Origin: Rickettsiales bacterium
GTDB lineage: Bacteria; Pseudomonadota; Alphaproteobacteria; G027485855
Direction: 5' to 3'
DNA length: 64,000 bases
NCBI GenBank assembly: GCA_027485855.1
Contig: JAIXQD010000019.1
Span: 210,256-274,255, forward strand
The notes under the pieces are model-generated. The model saw only the letters and a list, made by a program, of their open reading frames with translations, was not told the origin of the DNA and made no database searches. Shown piece after piece: positions 44,426 to 52,565 of this stretch. The translations under genes were made by a program, and so were the position numbers. The stretch's first letter is position 1. The number at the start of each line of letters is the position of its first letter.

Positions 44426-45529
44426 CTATTGTTTGGGGGCATCTTGCAATATCTGCACGCCCATGCCGGGGAATAATTTAATCTGGCCATCGCTGACCAC
44501 AGCATCATTAGCATTGATGCCTTGTAAAATTTCAACGCGCCCGCGCTGGCGCACACCAATTTGCACCGGCAGCAGCTCGGCCTTATCGCCACGCACCACA
44601 TAAACCATGGCGCCCTCGCGGCGCATCACAATGGCACTTTCAGGCACAATGAGCGCTTTATCGCGTGTGGCCAAGGTGACACTGACCCGCGCAAACATGC
44701 CGGGCTTGAGCAGGCCATCAGGGTTGGCCAAGCGCGCCCGCACCTGAAAGCTGCGCGACGCATCATTGGCGCGAGACTCTATCGCCACAATTTTTGCCAC
44801 AACCTTTTTTTCGGCCAAGGCGGGAATAGTGGCAATCACTTCAGCGCCTAATTTGATTTGCGCTTGTGCGGTCTCGGGCACGCTGAAATCAAGCTGCAGT
44901 GGGTCGAGGCTAACCAAAGTAAATAAGGCCTGCCCCACTTGCACATAATCGCCCACGCTGACTTGCCGCACGCCAAGTGCGCCGGCAAAAGGCGCGGTGA
45001 TTTTTGTTTTATCGAGCTGTGCTTTAGCCAAGGCCACACTGGCTTCAGCGCGCGCCAGCGCCGCTGCGGCCTCATCGCGGCTGCGCGCCGACATGGCTTT
45101 GCTGGCCAAAAGCTCTTGCGCGCGGGCAAAATTGGCGCGCGCTAAACGCACATCGGCCTCGGCTTGCGCGAGTTCGGCTTGCAAAATACTATCATCTAGC
45201 TGCACCAGCATGGTGCCGGCCTCGACCTGCTGCCCTTCAGCATCGCTCACTTGCACAACCTTACCGGCAATTTCTGGCACCAGCAGAATATCGGCCGCCG
45301 CCGATAGGGCACCGACAGCCGCCAGCTCATCGCGAATGGTTTCAGCCTGTGCGGGGGCGGCAATAACCGGCACCTTAAAGTCGGCGCCCGGGCCTCCCAT
45401 GCCGCCTTGCATCATCATCCACATGCCGAAAAGCCGCCAGCCAATAAGAAACAGCAAAATCAGCGACCCAAAAGTTATCACCCAGCGCTTGGTGCTCCAT
45501 GCTGTGGGGCGAGAAAAAAAGGCAGACAT
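44426..45529 (-). CDS. RND efflux periplasmic adaptor (membrane fusion protein)
   Basis: 367-aa MFP: N-terminal TM (VITFGSLILLFLIGWRLFG), a lipoyl/hairpin region with VPEIAGKVVQV and LLVQLDDSILQAELAQAEAD, a helical hairpin LARANFARAQELLASK, TKITAPFAGALGVRQVSVGD and the C-terminal barrel ending in QILQDAPKQ. Ribosome-binding site AGGAG precedes the ATG by 5 nt. First gene of adaptor-permease-DUF2125. Confidence 0.93.
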   Translation of the reverse strand: MSAFFSRPTAWSTKRWVITFGSLILLFLIGWRLFGMWMMMQGGMGGPGADFKVPVIAAPAQAETIRDELAAVGALSAAADILLVPEIAGKVVQVSDAEGQQVEAGTMLVQLDDSILQAELAQAEADVRLARANFARAQELLASKAMSARSRDEAAAALARAEASVALAKAQLDKTKITAPFAGALGVRQVSVGDYVQVGQALFTLVSLDPLQLDFSVPETAQAQIKLGAEVIATIPALAEKKVVAKIVAIESRANDASRSFQVRARLANPDGLLKPGMFARVSVTLATRDKALIVPESAIVMRREGAMVYVVRGDKAELLPVQIGVRQRGRVEILQGINANDAVVSDGQIKLFPGMGVQILQDAPKQ

Positions 45530-45653
45530 GCGGGCTCCTGTTTTGCGTCACTGGCCGAGTGTAAAACTATGAGCGTTAATAAGTTATGTGAAAAAGCTAG
45601 GTCTTATATAGTGTGGTTATAATTTATCGCCAGCTGTATCCGTAAAGTTATGT

Positions 45654-45689
45654 TAATAAAAAACCGTGCAGGGGTGAGCTGCACGGTTT
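45654..45689 (-). terminator. Rho-independent terminator
   Basis: Stem AAACCGTGCA / TGCACGGTTT (45661-45670 with 45680-45689), 9-nt loop, followed on the minus strand by a T-rich tail running into TTTATTAAC. It ends the two-gene unit 45716-46416 and separates it from the efflux operon. Confidence 0.85.
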
Positions 45690-45715
45690 GGTAACGAGCA
45701 AAATTTAGTAAAAAC

Positions 45716-46081
45716 TTATTGGGCGGGTGCCGCTGGTGCCTCGGGGGCACCAACACGCTCGGCCGCGACGGGTGCTGCACCATTTTCGCGGTTGGGGCTA
45801 ATGGTAATGCCCGCACGATTAAGGTTGGCAATAATTGTTTTGGCGTTTTTATTGCCTGCTTCGGCAAGTTTATTGGCGCCCAACAACAAAGATTGCAATT
45901 GCTCGGCAACTTTGCGCGATTGGGTGACATTACGCTCTTGGCTGTTGAAGTTTTCTTTGAGCATCTTGCTGTCTTGCCAAACTTGCGTGGCATTAAAGCC
46001 CATAAGCAAAACAAATGACACGGCCAAAACCATAAGCGGTAAGCCCAATGAATGAGGTGCTGTTGTATGTGTGTTATCCAT
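45716..46081 (-). CDS. Small single-span membrane protein, tandem paralogue b
   Basis: 121 aa: short cytoplasmic N-terminus, one TM (LPLMVLAVSFVLLMGFNATQV), a coiled-coil-prone stretch (QSRKVAEQLQSLLLGANKL) and a Pro/Ala-rich C-terminus. The block GITISPNRENGA matches GITITANNENANGA of the preceding gene, so the two are diverged duplicates. The start codon context (GGAGATAATCACC-ATG-GAT) is the same as in the paralogue. Family not recognised. Followed by a strong terminator. Confidence 0.6.
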   Translation of the reverse strand: MDNTHTTAPHSLGLPLMVLAVSFVLLMGFNATQVWQDSKMLKENFNSQERNVTQSRKVAEQLQSLLLGANKLAEAGNKNAKTIIANLNRAGITISPNRENGAAPVAAERVGAPEAPAAPAQ

Positions 46082-46086
46082 GGTGA

Positions 46087-46416
46087 TTATCTCCGATTTT
46101 CGCTTGCAGCAGCGCCGGCAGCATTGCCCGCAGCGCCATTGGCATTTTCGTTATTAGCGGTGATGGTGATGCCGTGCTCAGACAACAGATTTCTGATCTG
46201 TTCGTCTTTTTGACTGACGGCAACATCAGCCATTGCTTGCGCAATTTGCGAATTAAGCTGCGATAAACGCATGCCTTCATCGATGGTGCGGCTGCGCTCG
46301 GCCACTTGCATTTGCAGCACCCGATTGCTGCTGACCATCATGCCGGTGGCCAACACCAATATCAGCGACAATGTTGCCGCCGTCAGCGTGACCCAATATT
46401 GATAAGTTTTATCCAT
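46087..46416 (-). CDS. Small single-span membrane protein, tandem paralogue a
   Basis: 109 aa from ATG 46416 (MDKTYQYW). GGAGA 9 nt upstream mirrors the sequence before the downstream paralogue; an ATG at 46425 is possible. One TM (WVTLTAATLSLILVLATGMMV), then a helical periplasmic or cytoplasmic stretch and an Asn/Ala-rich tail. Divergent from the GTA-like cluster, with ~135 bp between starts. Function unknown. Confidence 0.58.
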   Translation of the reverse strand: MDKTYQYWVTLTAATLSLILVLATGMMVSSNRVLQMQVAERSRTIDEGMRLSQLNSQIAQAMADVAVSQKDEQIRNLLSEHGITITANNENANGAAGNAAGAAASENRR

Positions 46417-46512
46417 GGTGCTCATTCTCCTATTTAATTTCTTCGTACGAATCGAAAGAACCTCGCAAAGTGTATGCGTTTTTTGATTAATGTAAAATAA
46501 CGCTTGACGCGG

Positions 46513-46529
46513 GTATCCTTTATGGATAC
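46513..46529. promoter_or_regulatory. Inverted repeat upstream of the GTA-like cluster
   Basis: GTATCC-TTTAT-GGATAC, a perfect 6-bp inverted repeat 23 bp before the first GTA-like gene and overlapping the likely promoter (TTGACG at 46504). It could be an operator or a leader hairpin; no T-run follows. Confidence 0.35.
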
Positions 46530-46551
46530 ATTGACATTGTGAGGGCGGCGC

Positions 46552-46914
46552 ATGACTAAAAACAAAACCGCAGCACAAAAACCCACTCGCAAAAAAACCT
46601 CTGCTAAAATTCAAAAGCCAAAAACACAAAAATCACGCGCCTTTGATTTAGCCAAAATCAATGCGAGCGAAAGCCCGCTTGAGACTTTGCAACAGCTATT
46701 ACGCAACAGTGACGACGCCCGCGTGCAACTTGCTGCGGCTAAGGCGCTTTTGGATTATCTGCCGCCCCATGACCAAACCGACCAGCAAGAGCAAAATGAA
46801 TGGCTGGCCGAAATTGAATCCCTTATGGCAACAATTGCCGATCGCTTATCGGCAGGCATTGAAAGCGCGGCTGGAGTGGCTGTGCACAGCCCGTCCGACA
46901 CAACTCACCCCTAA
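46552..46914 (+). CDS. Putative GTA small terminase / gp1-like protein
   Basis: 120-aa protein. A strongly basic, Lys/Thr/Gln-rich N-terminus (~30 residues) leads to helices (SPLETLQQLLRNSDDARVQLAAAKALLDYLP) and an acidic helical segment (EWLAEIESLMATIADRLS). Position directly before the large terminase, and size, match gp1 (TerS) of the Rhodobacter-type GTA; sequence similarity of TerS proteins is low, so the call rests on context. Its 3' part overlaps the terminase gene out of frame by about 119 nt. GAGGGCGG upstream acts as ribosome-binding site. Confidence 0.6.
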   Translation: MTKNKTAAQKPTRKKTSAKIQKPKTQKSRAFDLAKINASESPLETLQQLLRNSDDARVQLAAAKALLDYLPPHDQTDQQEQNEWLAEIESLMATIADRLSAGIESAAGVAVHSPSDTTHP

Positions 46915-48079
46915 AGGCAATTGGCAAAGCTGGCTTATTTTAGCGGGGCGCGGCTGGGGTAAAACCCGCACCGGCGCCGAAGATTTAGCCCATTATGCGC
47001 TGTGGCACAAAGGCAGTCGCTGTGCTGTGGTGGCGCCCACTTATGCTGATGCCCGCGATACCTGCCTTGAAGGGCAATCAGGGCTATTAGGAATAATTCC
47101 CCGTCCCTGTATCAGCGCTTGGAACCGCAGCCTTGGTGAATTGATTTTATTTAACGATAGTCGCATTAAACTTTTTTCGGCCGATCAACCCGAGCGGCTG
47201 CGCGGCCCGCAACATCATCGTGTTTGGGCCGATGAATTAGCCGCTTGGGCCAACCCTGATGCTTTCGACCAAATGCTGTTTGGTTTGCGCTTGGGCGATA
47301 ACCCGCAATGTGTCATTACCACTACGCCCAAGCCAAAACCGCTGTTGCTTGAGCTATTAGCCCGCGCTGGACAGGATGTTTTTTTAACGCGTGGCCACAC
47401 TTTTGATAACAGCGCGCATTTAGCCGCATCCGCCATGGCGCAGCTGCGGGCTCGCTATGATGGCACACGCCTTGGCCGGCAAGAACTGGCTGCAGATATT
47501 TTGCAAGATGCTGAAGGCGCTTTGTGGCAACGCGCCCAGATTGACAGTTTGCGTGTAAGTGCAGCACCAACCCCACTTGAGCGCATTGTCTTGGCCTGCG
47601 ACCCCGCCTTAGGGGGCGGCAAACAGAATGACGAAACCGGCCTTATTGTGGCGGCTTTGGGTGTTGATGGTCATGCTTATATTTTAGCCGATCATTCGGG
47701 CCGCTATAGCCCGCAAAGCTGGGCCAACAAAGCCGTGGCACTGCTAAAGCAGTATGAAGCCACGCGCTTAGTGGCCGAAGTCAATGCTGGCGGCGAACTG
47801 ATTGCCGCATTGCTGCACAGCATGTCGGCACATGTGCCGCTGGTGCCGGTGCGTGCCGTGCAAGGCAAGGTTGGCCGCGCTTTGCCCGTAGCCGCGCTTT
47901 ATGAGCGTGGCCTTGTACACCATGTGGGGAGCTTGCCCGAGCTTGAGGACCAGCTTTGTCGTTTTACTTTGCAGGGCCTGAGCGGTGGCGGCTCGCCCGA
48001 CCGGCTTGATGCGCTGGTATGGGCGCTGACCGACCTACTGTTGCAGCCACAAGCGCCCCCGCGCATAAGAGGACTATAA
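46796..48079 (+). CDS. Phage/GTA large terminase (TerL, gp2-like)
   Basis: About 427 aa. ATPase domain with LILAGRGWGKTRTGAEDL (Walker A-like GRGWGKTR), CAVVAPTYADARDT, IKLFSADQPERLRGPQ and Walker B-like HRVWADELAAW. The nuclease domain has LACDPALGGGKQNDETGLIV and a conserved distal DRLDALVWALTDLL. This is the DNA-packaging motor of head-full packaging particles and is close in form to the alphaproteobacterial GTA terminase. Start is uncertain: I use ATG 46796 inside the previous gene; TTG codons at about 46814 or later are possible. Confidence 0.92.
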   Translation: MNGWPKLNPLWQQLPIAYRQALKARLEWLCTARPTQLTPKGNWQSWLILAGRGWGKTRTGAEDLAHYALWHKGSRCAVVAPTYADARDTCLEGQSGLLGIIPRPCISAWNRSLGELILFNDSRIKLFSADQPERLRGPQHHRVWADELAAWANPDAFDQMLFGLRLGDNPQCVITTTPKPKPLLLELLARAGQDVFLTRGHTFDNSAHLAASAMAQLRARYDGTRLGRQELAADILQDAEGALWQRAQIDSLRVSAAPTPLERIVLACDPALGGGKQNDETGLIVAALGVDGHAYILADHSGRYSPQSWANKAVALLKQYEATRLVAEVNAGGELIAALLHSMSAHVPLVPVRAVQGKVGRALPVAALYERGLVHHVGSLPELEDQLCRFTLQGLSGGGSPDRLDALVWALTDLLLQPQAPPRIRGL

Positions 48080-48095
48080 ACCTATAGGAGAAACA

Positions 48096-49289
48096 ATGAA
48101 ACTACGCACTTTATTTTCGCGTAAAGCGCCAGTGGCGGAAAAAAGCAGCAAGGTGGGGCCGCTGTTAACGGTCACTGGCCCTGGCCTGCCGCGCTGGACG
48201 CCGCGCCGCTATGACATGCTGGCCGAAGAAGGCTTTCGGCGTAATGTTGTGGCCTATCGCTGCATTACGCTAATTGCTGAAGCGGCCAGCACGATCCCCC
48301 TTGTGCTTTACGATGACAGCGGCGCTGAGCTTAGCAATCACCCGCTGTTGCAATTGCTGGCAAGGCCCAATCCGCGGCAGAGTGGCGCTGCCCTGCTGCA
48401 TGCGCTGGTGGCTTATCGGTTGATTGCGGGCAATGCCTATCTTGAAATGGTGCGCCCCAGCGGCACAACACCACAAGAGCTTTATGCCCTAAGACCCGAC
48501 CTTATGAAAATTATCCCTGGCGCGCAGGGCCTTGCTGAAGCCTATGAATATAGCGCGGGCGGGCGCAGCGTGCGCTGGCCTACCGACCCGCTGACAGGCG
48601 CGAGCCACATATTACATTGGCGCGCTTTTCATGCGGGCGATGATTGGTATGGTCTTGCCCCATTAGAGGCCGCGCTGACCAGCATTGACCAATTTAATGC
48701 GGCTTGTAGTTGGAACCAAGCGCTGCTTAATAATGGCGCACGTCCGGCCGGCGCTTTGGTTTATGCGCCCAAAGAAGGGCCAAGCCAGCTGAGCGATGAG
48801 CAATTTAGCCGGCTTAAAGGCGAGCTGCTTGAGCATTATCAAGGCCGTGGCAATGCTGGCCGCCCGCTTATTTTAGAAGGTGGCCTGCAATGGCAGGAAT
48901 TATCGCTGAACCCCAAAGATATGGATTGGCTGGATGGGCGCAATGTTGCGGCACGCGATATTGCCATGGCTTTTGGTGTGCCAACGCAGCTATTGGGCCT
49001 GCCCGATAGCCAAACCTATGCCAATATGGAGCAAGCGCGTTTGGCTTTTTATGAAGAAACCATTTTGCCCTTGCTGCGCCAACTCGTGAATGAGCTAAAC
49101 CGCTGGTTGTGCCCCACTTTTACCGCAGGTTTGCGCCTTGCCATTGACGAGGACGAAATCTCGGCGCTTGGCCCAAGGCGCGATGCCAAATGGCAAAAAA
49201 TTCAGCAATGCGATTTTTTAACCCTCAATGAAAAACGGGCGGCCTTGGGTTATCAGCCCCTCACTGACGGCGACCGCATAAGCAAATAG
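48096..49289 (+). CDS. HK97-family portal protein (GTA gp3-like)
   Basis: 397-aa portal with NVVAYRCITLIAEAASTIPL, HPLLQLLARPNPRQSG, AYRLIAGNAYLEMVR, LHWRAFHAGDDWYGLAPLEA and VPTQLLGLPDSQTYANMEQA, all standard HK97-portal signatures. It forms the dodecameric DNA entry ring. AGGAGA 5 nt before ATG. Follows terL after 16 bp. Confidence 0.95.
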   Translation: MKLRTLFSRKAPVAEKSSKVGPLLTVTGPGLPRWTPRRYDMLAEEGFRRNVVAYRCITLIAEAASTIPLVLYDDSGAELSNHPLLQLLARPNPRQSGAALLHALVAYRLIAGNAYLEMVRPSGTTPQELYALRPDLMKIIPGAQGLAEAYEYSAGGRSVRWPTDPLTGASHILHWRAFHAGDDWYGLAPLEAALTSIDQFNAACSWNQALLNNGARPAGALVYAPKEGPSQLSDEQFSRLKGELLEHYQGRGNAGRPLILEGGLQWQELSLNPKDMDWLDGRNVAARDIAMAFGVPTQLLGLPDSQTYANMEQARLAFYEETILPLLRQLVNELNRWLCPTFTAGLRLAIDEDEISALGPRRDAKWQKIQQCDFLTLNEKRAALGYQPLTDGDRISK

Positions 49290-49329
49290 GAAAATTATCA
49301 TCAGCACTATTTTTATAGGAGAACAAAGC

Positions 49330-49863
49330 ATGAATTCTCGTAAGGGGCAGGCGCATGGCGCCACCACACAAAATGACACGGGCTTTATTGCCGGCTATGC
49401 CAGCGTGTTTAATGTCACCGATAGCCAAGGCGAAGCGGTGCAGGCCGGCGCTTTTGCGCGCGCCATAAAAAATGCGCAGCAGCGCGGTGTGCTGCCCGCC
49501 ATGTTGTGGATGCACGACCCCGAACAACCGATTGGCGTTTGGCACAAGCTTTACGAAGACCGCAAAGGCCTGTGGGTGGAAGGCCAGCTGGCTTTGCGCG
49601 GGCAAAAAGCCGCCGAGCTTTACGAGCTGCTCAAAATGGGCGCGGTGAGCGGCCTTTCTATTGGCTATCGCGTGCAAGGGGCGCGCCTTGACCGCATCAA
49701 CAAACGCAAACTGCTCACCGATATCGAACTGGTTGAAGTGTCGCTGGTGACTTTTCCTGCCAACAACGCTGCACGGGTGCAAGCGGTGAAGCAAAAAACC
49801 GATGGCGCGCGGGCGATCATCGGTCAGTTACGCAATGCCGCCCGCATTTTACAAACACCCTAA
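49330..49863 (+). CDS. HK97-family prohead protease (GTA gp4-like)
   Basis: 177-aa U35-type serine protease: GFIAGYASVFNVTDSQGE, MLWMHDPEQPIGVW (catalytic His), and GAVSGLSIGYRVQGA with the catalytic Ser, then ELVEVSLVTFPAN. It trims scaffold and capsid precursors. GGAG upstream. Capsid gene follows after 13 bp. Confidence 0.93.
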   Translation: MNSRKGQAHGATTQNDTGFIAGYASVFNVTDSQGEAVQAGAFARAIKNAQQRGVLPAMLWMHDPEQPIGVWHKLYEDRKGLWVEGQLALRGQKAAELYELLKMGAVSGLSIGYRVQGARLDRINKRKLLTDIELVEVSLVTFPANNAARVQAVKQKTDGARAIIGQLRNAARILQTP

Positions 49864-49876
49864 ATTGGAGAAACGC

Positions 49877-51118
49877 ATGAGTGATAATTTTGAAATGCAA
49901 CAAGCCGCGCAAGAATTGGCGCAAGCTTTTGCCGAATATAAGGACAGCAACGATACGCGCCTGAGCAGCCTTGAGCGCAAAGGCAGTGTCGATGTGGTGG
50001 TAAGCGACAAGCTACGCCGGCTTGATACTGACATGACGCGCCTGCAAGATACGGTGACACAGCTGCGCACCGCGCAATTGCGCCCCGCTAGCGGCGTTGC
50101 ATTGAGCGGCGTTACTTTAGGCGAGCCCGCCTCGCAGCATAAGCAAGCGTTTTTGCGCTATCTCAGCAAGGGCAATGACAGCGAGCTGCAAGATTGGCAG
50201 ACCAAAGATATGAGCGTTGGCAGCGACCCCGATGGCGGTTACCTGCTGCCGCAAGATATGGCGCAGCAAATTGTCACCCGTCAGTTTGACACCACGCCCA
50301 TGCGCCAAATTGCCAATATCATGACCATCAATAGTGATGCGGTTGAAATGCTGCGCGACATTGATGAGCCAGAAGCGCAGTGGCTGAACGAAGTAGACAC
50401 TCGCGCCGATACGAATAGTCCGCAATTGGGCCGCATTCGTATTACCGCGCACGAGCTGCATGCCCAACCCAGAGCCACGCAAAAACTGCTCGATGACAGC
50501 AGCATCAATGTGGAAGAGTGGATTACCGCCAAAATTGCCGAGCGCTTTGCGCGTCGTGAAAACGAGGCGTTTGTTAAAGGTGATGGTGTTGCACAACCTC
50601 GCGGCTTTACCAGCTATGCCACCGCCGCCACGGCTGACGCCAGCCGCGCTTGGGGTGTGCTCGAGCATGTCAACACCGGCAGCAATGGTGCCTTCGATAC
50701 TGGCACGGGCAAAAATGGGGCCGAAAAACTGATTGAGCTGATGTTTAAACTGAAAGCCGGATATTTGCCCAAAGCCACATGGCTAATGCCGCGCGCCTTG
50801 GTGCAAGAAATCCGCAGCTTCAAAGAAGCCAGCAGCAATGCCTATATCTGGCAGCCCGGCCTTAATGCTGGCCAGCCCGCCACATTGTTGGGCTTTCCGC
50901 TGATATTGGCCGAGGACATGCCGGCCAAAGCCAGTGGTTCGCTTTCGGTGGCGTTTGGCAATTTTGCTGAAGGCTACACCATTGTCGATCGCTTGGGCTT
51001 GCGCATGCTACGCGACCCCTATACCGCAGCGCCCTTTGTCAAGTTTCGCGCCAGCAAACGCGTGGGTGGCGATGTAACAAATTTTGATGCCATTAAGCTG
51101 CTGCGCTTTTCGGCCTAA
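49877..51118 (+). CDS. Major capsid protein (HK97 fold, GTA gp5-like)
   Basis: 413 aa from ATG 49877 (TTGGAGAA ribosome-binding site). The N-terminal ~95 residues are coiled-coil/acidic (scaffold-like delta domain). The mature domain includes DPDGGYLLPQDMAQQIV, RQIANIMTINSDAVEML, TAHELHAQPRATQKLLDDS, NEAFVKGDGVAQPRGF, LMPRALVQEIRSF and FVKFRASKRVGGDVTNFDAI. A clear HK97-type phage/GTA capsid. Confidence 0.95.
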   Translation: MSDNFEMQQAAQELAQAFAEYKDSNDTRLSSLERKGSVDVVVSDKLRRLDTDMTRLQDTVTQLRTAQLRPASGVALSGVTLGEPASQHKQAFLRYLSKGNDSELQDWQTKDMSVGSDPDGGYLLPQDMAQQIVTRQFDTTPMRQIANIMTINSDAVEMLRDIDEPEAQWLNEVDTRADTNSPQLGRIRITAHELHAQPRATQKLLDDSSINVEEWITAKIAERFARRENEAFVKGDGVAQPRGFTSYATAATADASRAWGVLEHVNTGSNGAFDTGTGKNGAEKLIELMFKLKAGYLPKATWLMPRALVQEIRSFKEASSNAYIWQPGLNAGQPATLLGFPLILAEDMPAKASGSLSVAFGNFAEGYTIVDRLGLRMLRDPYTAAPFVKFRASKRVGGDVTNFDAIKLLRFSA

Positions 51119-51128
51119 GGAGGATTTT

Positions 51129-51521
51129 ATGACTATTCGTGATTTAGAAAATAATCTTGGTGCCGTGGTGAGTTTGGCTCCTGCCGCGCGCAATGCCAAT
51201 GCCACTGGCACCACGGTTGATTTACAAGGCCATGACTCCGCCATGGTGGCCGTCATTTTTGGCGCTTACACTGATGGTTCACATACGCCCAGCATCGAGC
51301 ATTCGCACGATGGTAGCAGCTATGAGGTTGTGCCCGCAGCGCAACTGAATGGCACGCTCACCGCTGTCACGGGTGCAGGCGGGGCCAACAGCGTGCAGAA
51401 AGTAGGTTATATCGGCGGCAGGCGCTATATTCGCGCTCTGCTTGGTGTCAGTGGTGCCACAACCGGCGCCCTGTGCACAGCTTTGGTGCTGCGCGGCGAC
51501 TCGCATCGTCGCCCCCTCTAA
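51129..51521 (+). CDS. Capsid-associated small protein
   Basis: 130 aa from ATG 51129 (AGGAGG 5 nt upstream). Beta-rich and Gly/Ala/Thr-rich, with IEHSHDGSSYEVVPAAQL and YIGGRRYIRALLGVSGA. The DGSSY pattern and YIRA strand are typical of small phage head-decoration or structural proteins encoded after the capsid gene. Role inferred from position; no equivalent with this size lies here in the reference GTA. Confidence 0.6.
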   Translation: MTIRDLENNLGAVVSLAPAARNANATGTTVDLQGHDSAMVAVIFGAYTDGSHTPSIEHSHDGSSYEVVPAAQLNGTLTAVTGAGGANSVQKVGYIGGRRYIRALLGVSGATTGALCTALVLRGDSHRRPL

Positions 51522-51547
51522 TCAGCCCAAAATATAGCCCCTGCACC

Positions 51548-51589
51548 AGAGGGCGGCGTGTATTTATGCGCGCCGCCCTCTTTCTTTTT
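51548..51589 (+). terminator. Rho-independent terminator inside the GTA-like cluster
   Basis: Perfect 11-bp stem AGAGGGCGGCG / CGCCGCCCTCT (51548-51558 with 51571-51581), 12-nt loop, then TTTCTTTTT. It lies between the capsid genes and the head-tail connector gene, so most transcripts may end here, giving capsid proteins in excess over tail proteins. Confidence 0.88.
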
Positions 51590-51603
51590 GCGGAGAAATC
51601 TCT

Positions 51604-52245
51604 ATGCCCGCCCTTATTTTAAATACGCCGCCCGCAACCGAGCCGCTCTCGCTGGCCGAGGTCAAAGCCTGGCTCAGGCTTAGCCACAATGACGATGACA
51701 GCCTGCTCACCAACCTGATTGCCGTGGTGCGCGAAGCCGCCGAGCGCCTGACGAACCGCGCTTTTATTCAGCAAAGCTGGCGCCTGTGGCTGGATGGCTG
51801 GCCCGCCGTGCCGCTGACCCGTGGGCAAGCCCCGCTTTCATGGCTGGCGGAAACCGCTTGTGTTTATATTCCTAAAAGTCCGGTTATCAGCTTGACCAGC
51901 ATCACCACTTTTGATACCAGCGATTATGCCAGCACCTTAAGTGCCAACCTTTATTTTGTTGATAATGCCAGCGAGCCCGCACGCCTAGCGCTGCGGCAAG
52001 GCGCAAGCTTGCCCAGCACTATGCGCGCCCTTAACAGCGTGCGCATCGAGTTTTTAGCCGGCTACGGCAACACCGCCAGCGCGGTGCCGGCGCAATTGCG
52101 GCACGGCATGTTGCTGCATATTGCCTTTTTATATGAGCATCGCGGCGACCTGCTCGACCCCATGGGCGGCCTTGCCAACCCACCCGCCATGCCCGCCAGC
52201 ATCAGCGCACTTTACGCACCCTATATTTTGCGGAGGCTGGTATGA
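51604..52245 (+). CDS. Head-tail connector protein (GTA gp6-like)
   Basis: 213 aa with LSLAEVKAWLRLSHNDDDSLL, AAERLTNRAFIQQSWRLWLDGWP, VRIEFLAGYG and the C-terminal LRHGMLLHIAFLYEHRGDLL, the pattern of phiE125 gp8-like connector proteins in alphaproteobacterial GTAs. Links the portal to the tail. Stop overlaps the next start by 4 nt. Confidence 0.92.
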   Translation: MPALILNTPPATEPLSLAEVKAWLRLSHNDDDSLLTNLIAVVREAAERLTNRAFIQQSWRLWLDGWPAVPLTRGQAPLSWLAETACVYIPKSPVISLTSITTFDTSDYASTLSANLYFVDNASEPARLALRQGASLPSTMRALNSVRIEFLAGYGNTASAVPAQLRHGMLLHIAFLYEHRGDLLDPMGGLANPPAMPASISALYAPYILRRLV

Positions 52246-52565
52246 TTTTAGGCTCGCTGCGACAAAAGCTGATTTTACAAGAGCAAACACTGACACCCGC
52301 AGGCGGCGGCACTTTTACCAGCTCATGGGCCGATATCGCCACATTGTGGGGCGAGCTTAAGCCGCAAAATGGCGAAGAAACAGTTTTTGCCGAGCGCATG
52401 CAAGCCACACAAAAATGGCGGGTGCGGGTGCGCTATCGGCCCGATATTAGCCCAAGCCATCGGCTTTTATGGCGCGGCGAGATTTTGAATATTCGTGCAG
52501 TGCGCGATAGCGATGGCCGCCAGCGTTTTTTGATTATCGATGCCGAGCAAGGCGTTGCCACATGA
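52242..52565 (+). CDS. Phage head closure protein (GTA gp7-like)
   Basis: 107 aa of the SPP1 gp16-like head-closure family: LRQKLILQEQTLTPAGGGTF, WADIATLWGELKPQNGEE and WRGEILNIRAVRDSDGR. Overlaps both the gene before (4 nt) and the gene after (ATGA). In the reference GTA the next gene is gp8, which here begins 4 kb further on. Confidence 0.92.
   Translation: MILGSLRQKLILQEQTLTPAGGGTFTSSWADIATLWGELKPQNGEETVFAERMQATQKWRVRVRYRPDISPSHRLLWRGEILNIRAVRDSDGRQRFLIIDAEQGVAT

Noticed and set aside
46487..46503. CtrA box ahead of the GTA-like cluster (TTAATGTAAAATAAC)
   Set aside because: Only an imperfect second half and the wrong spacing; cannot be claimed from sequence.
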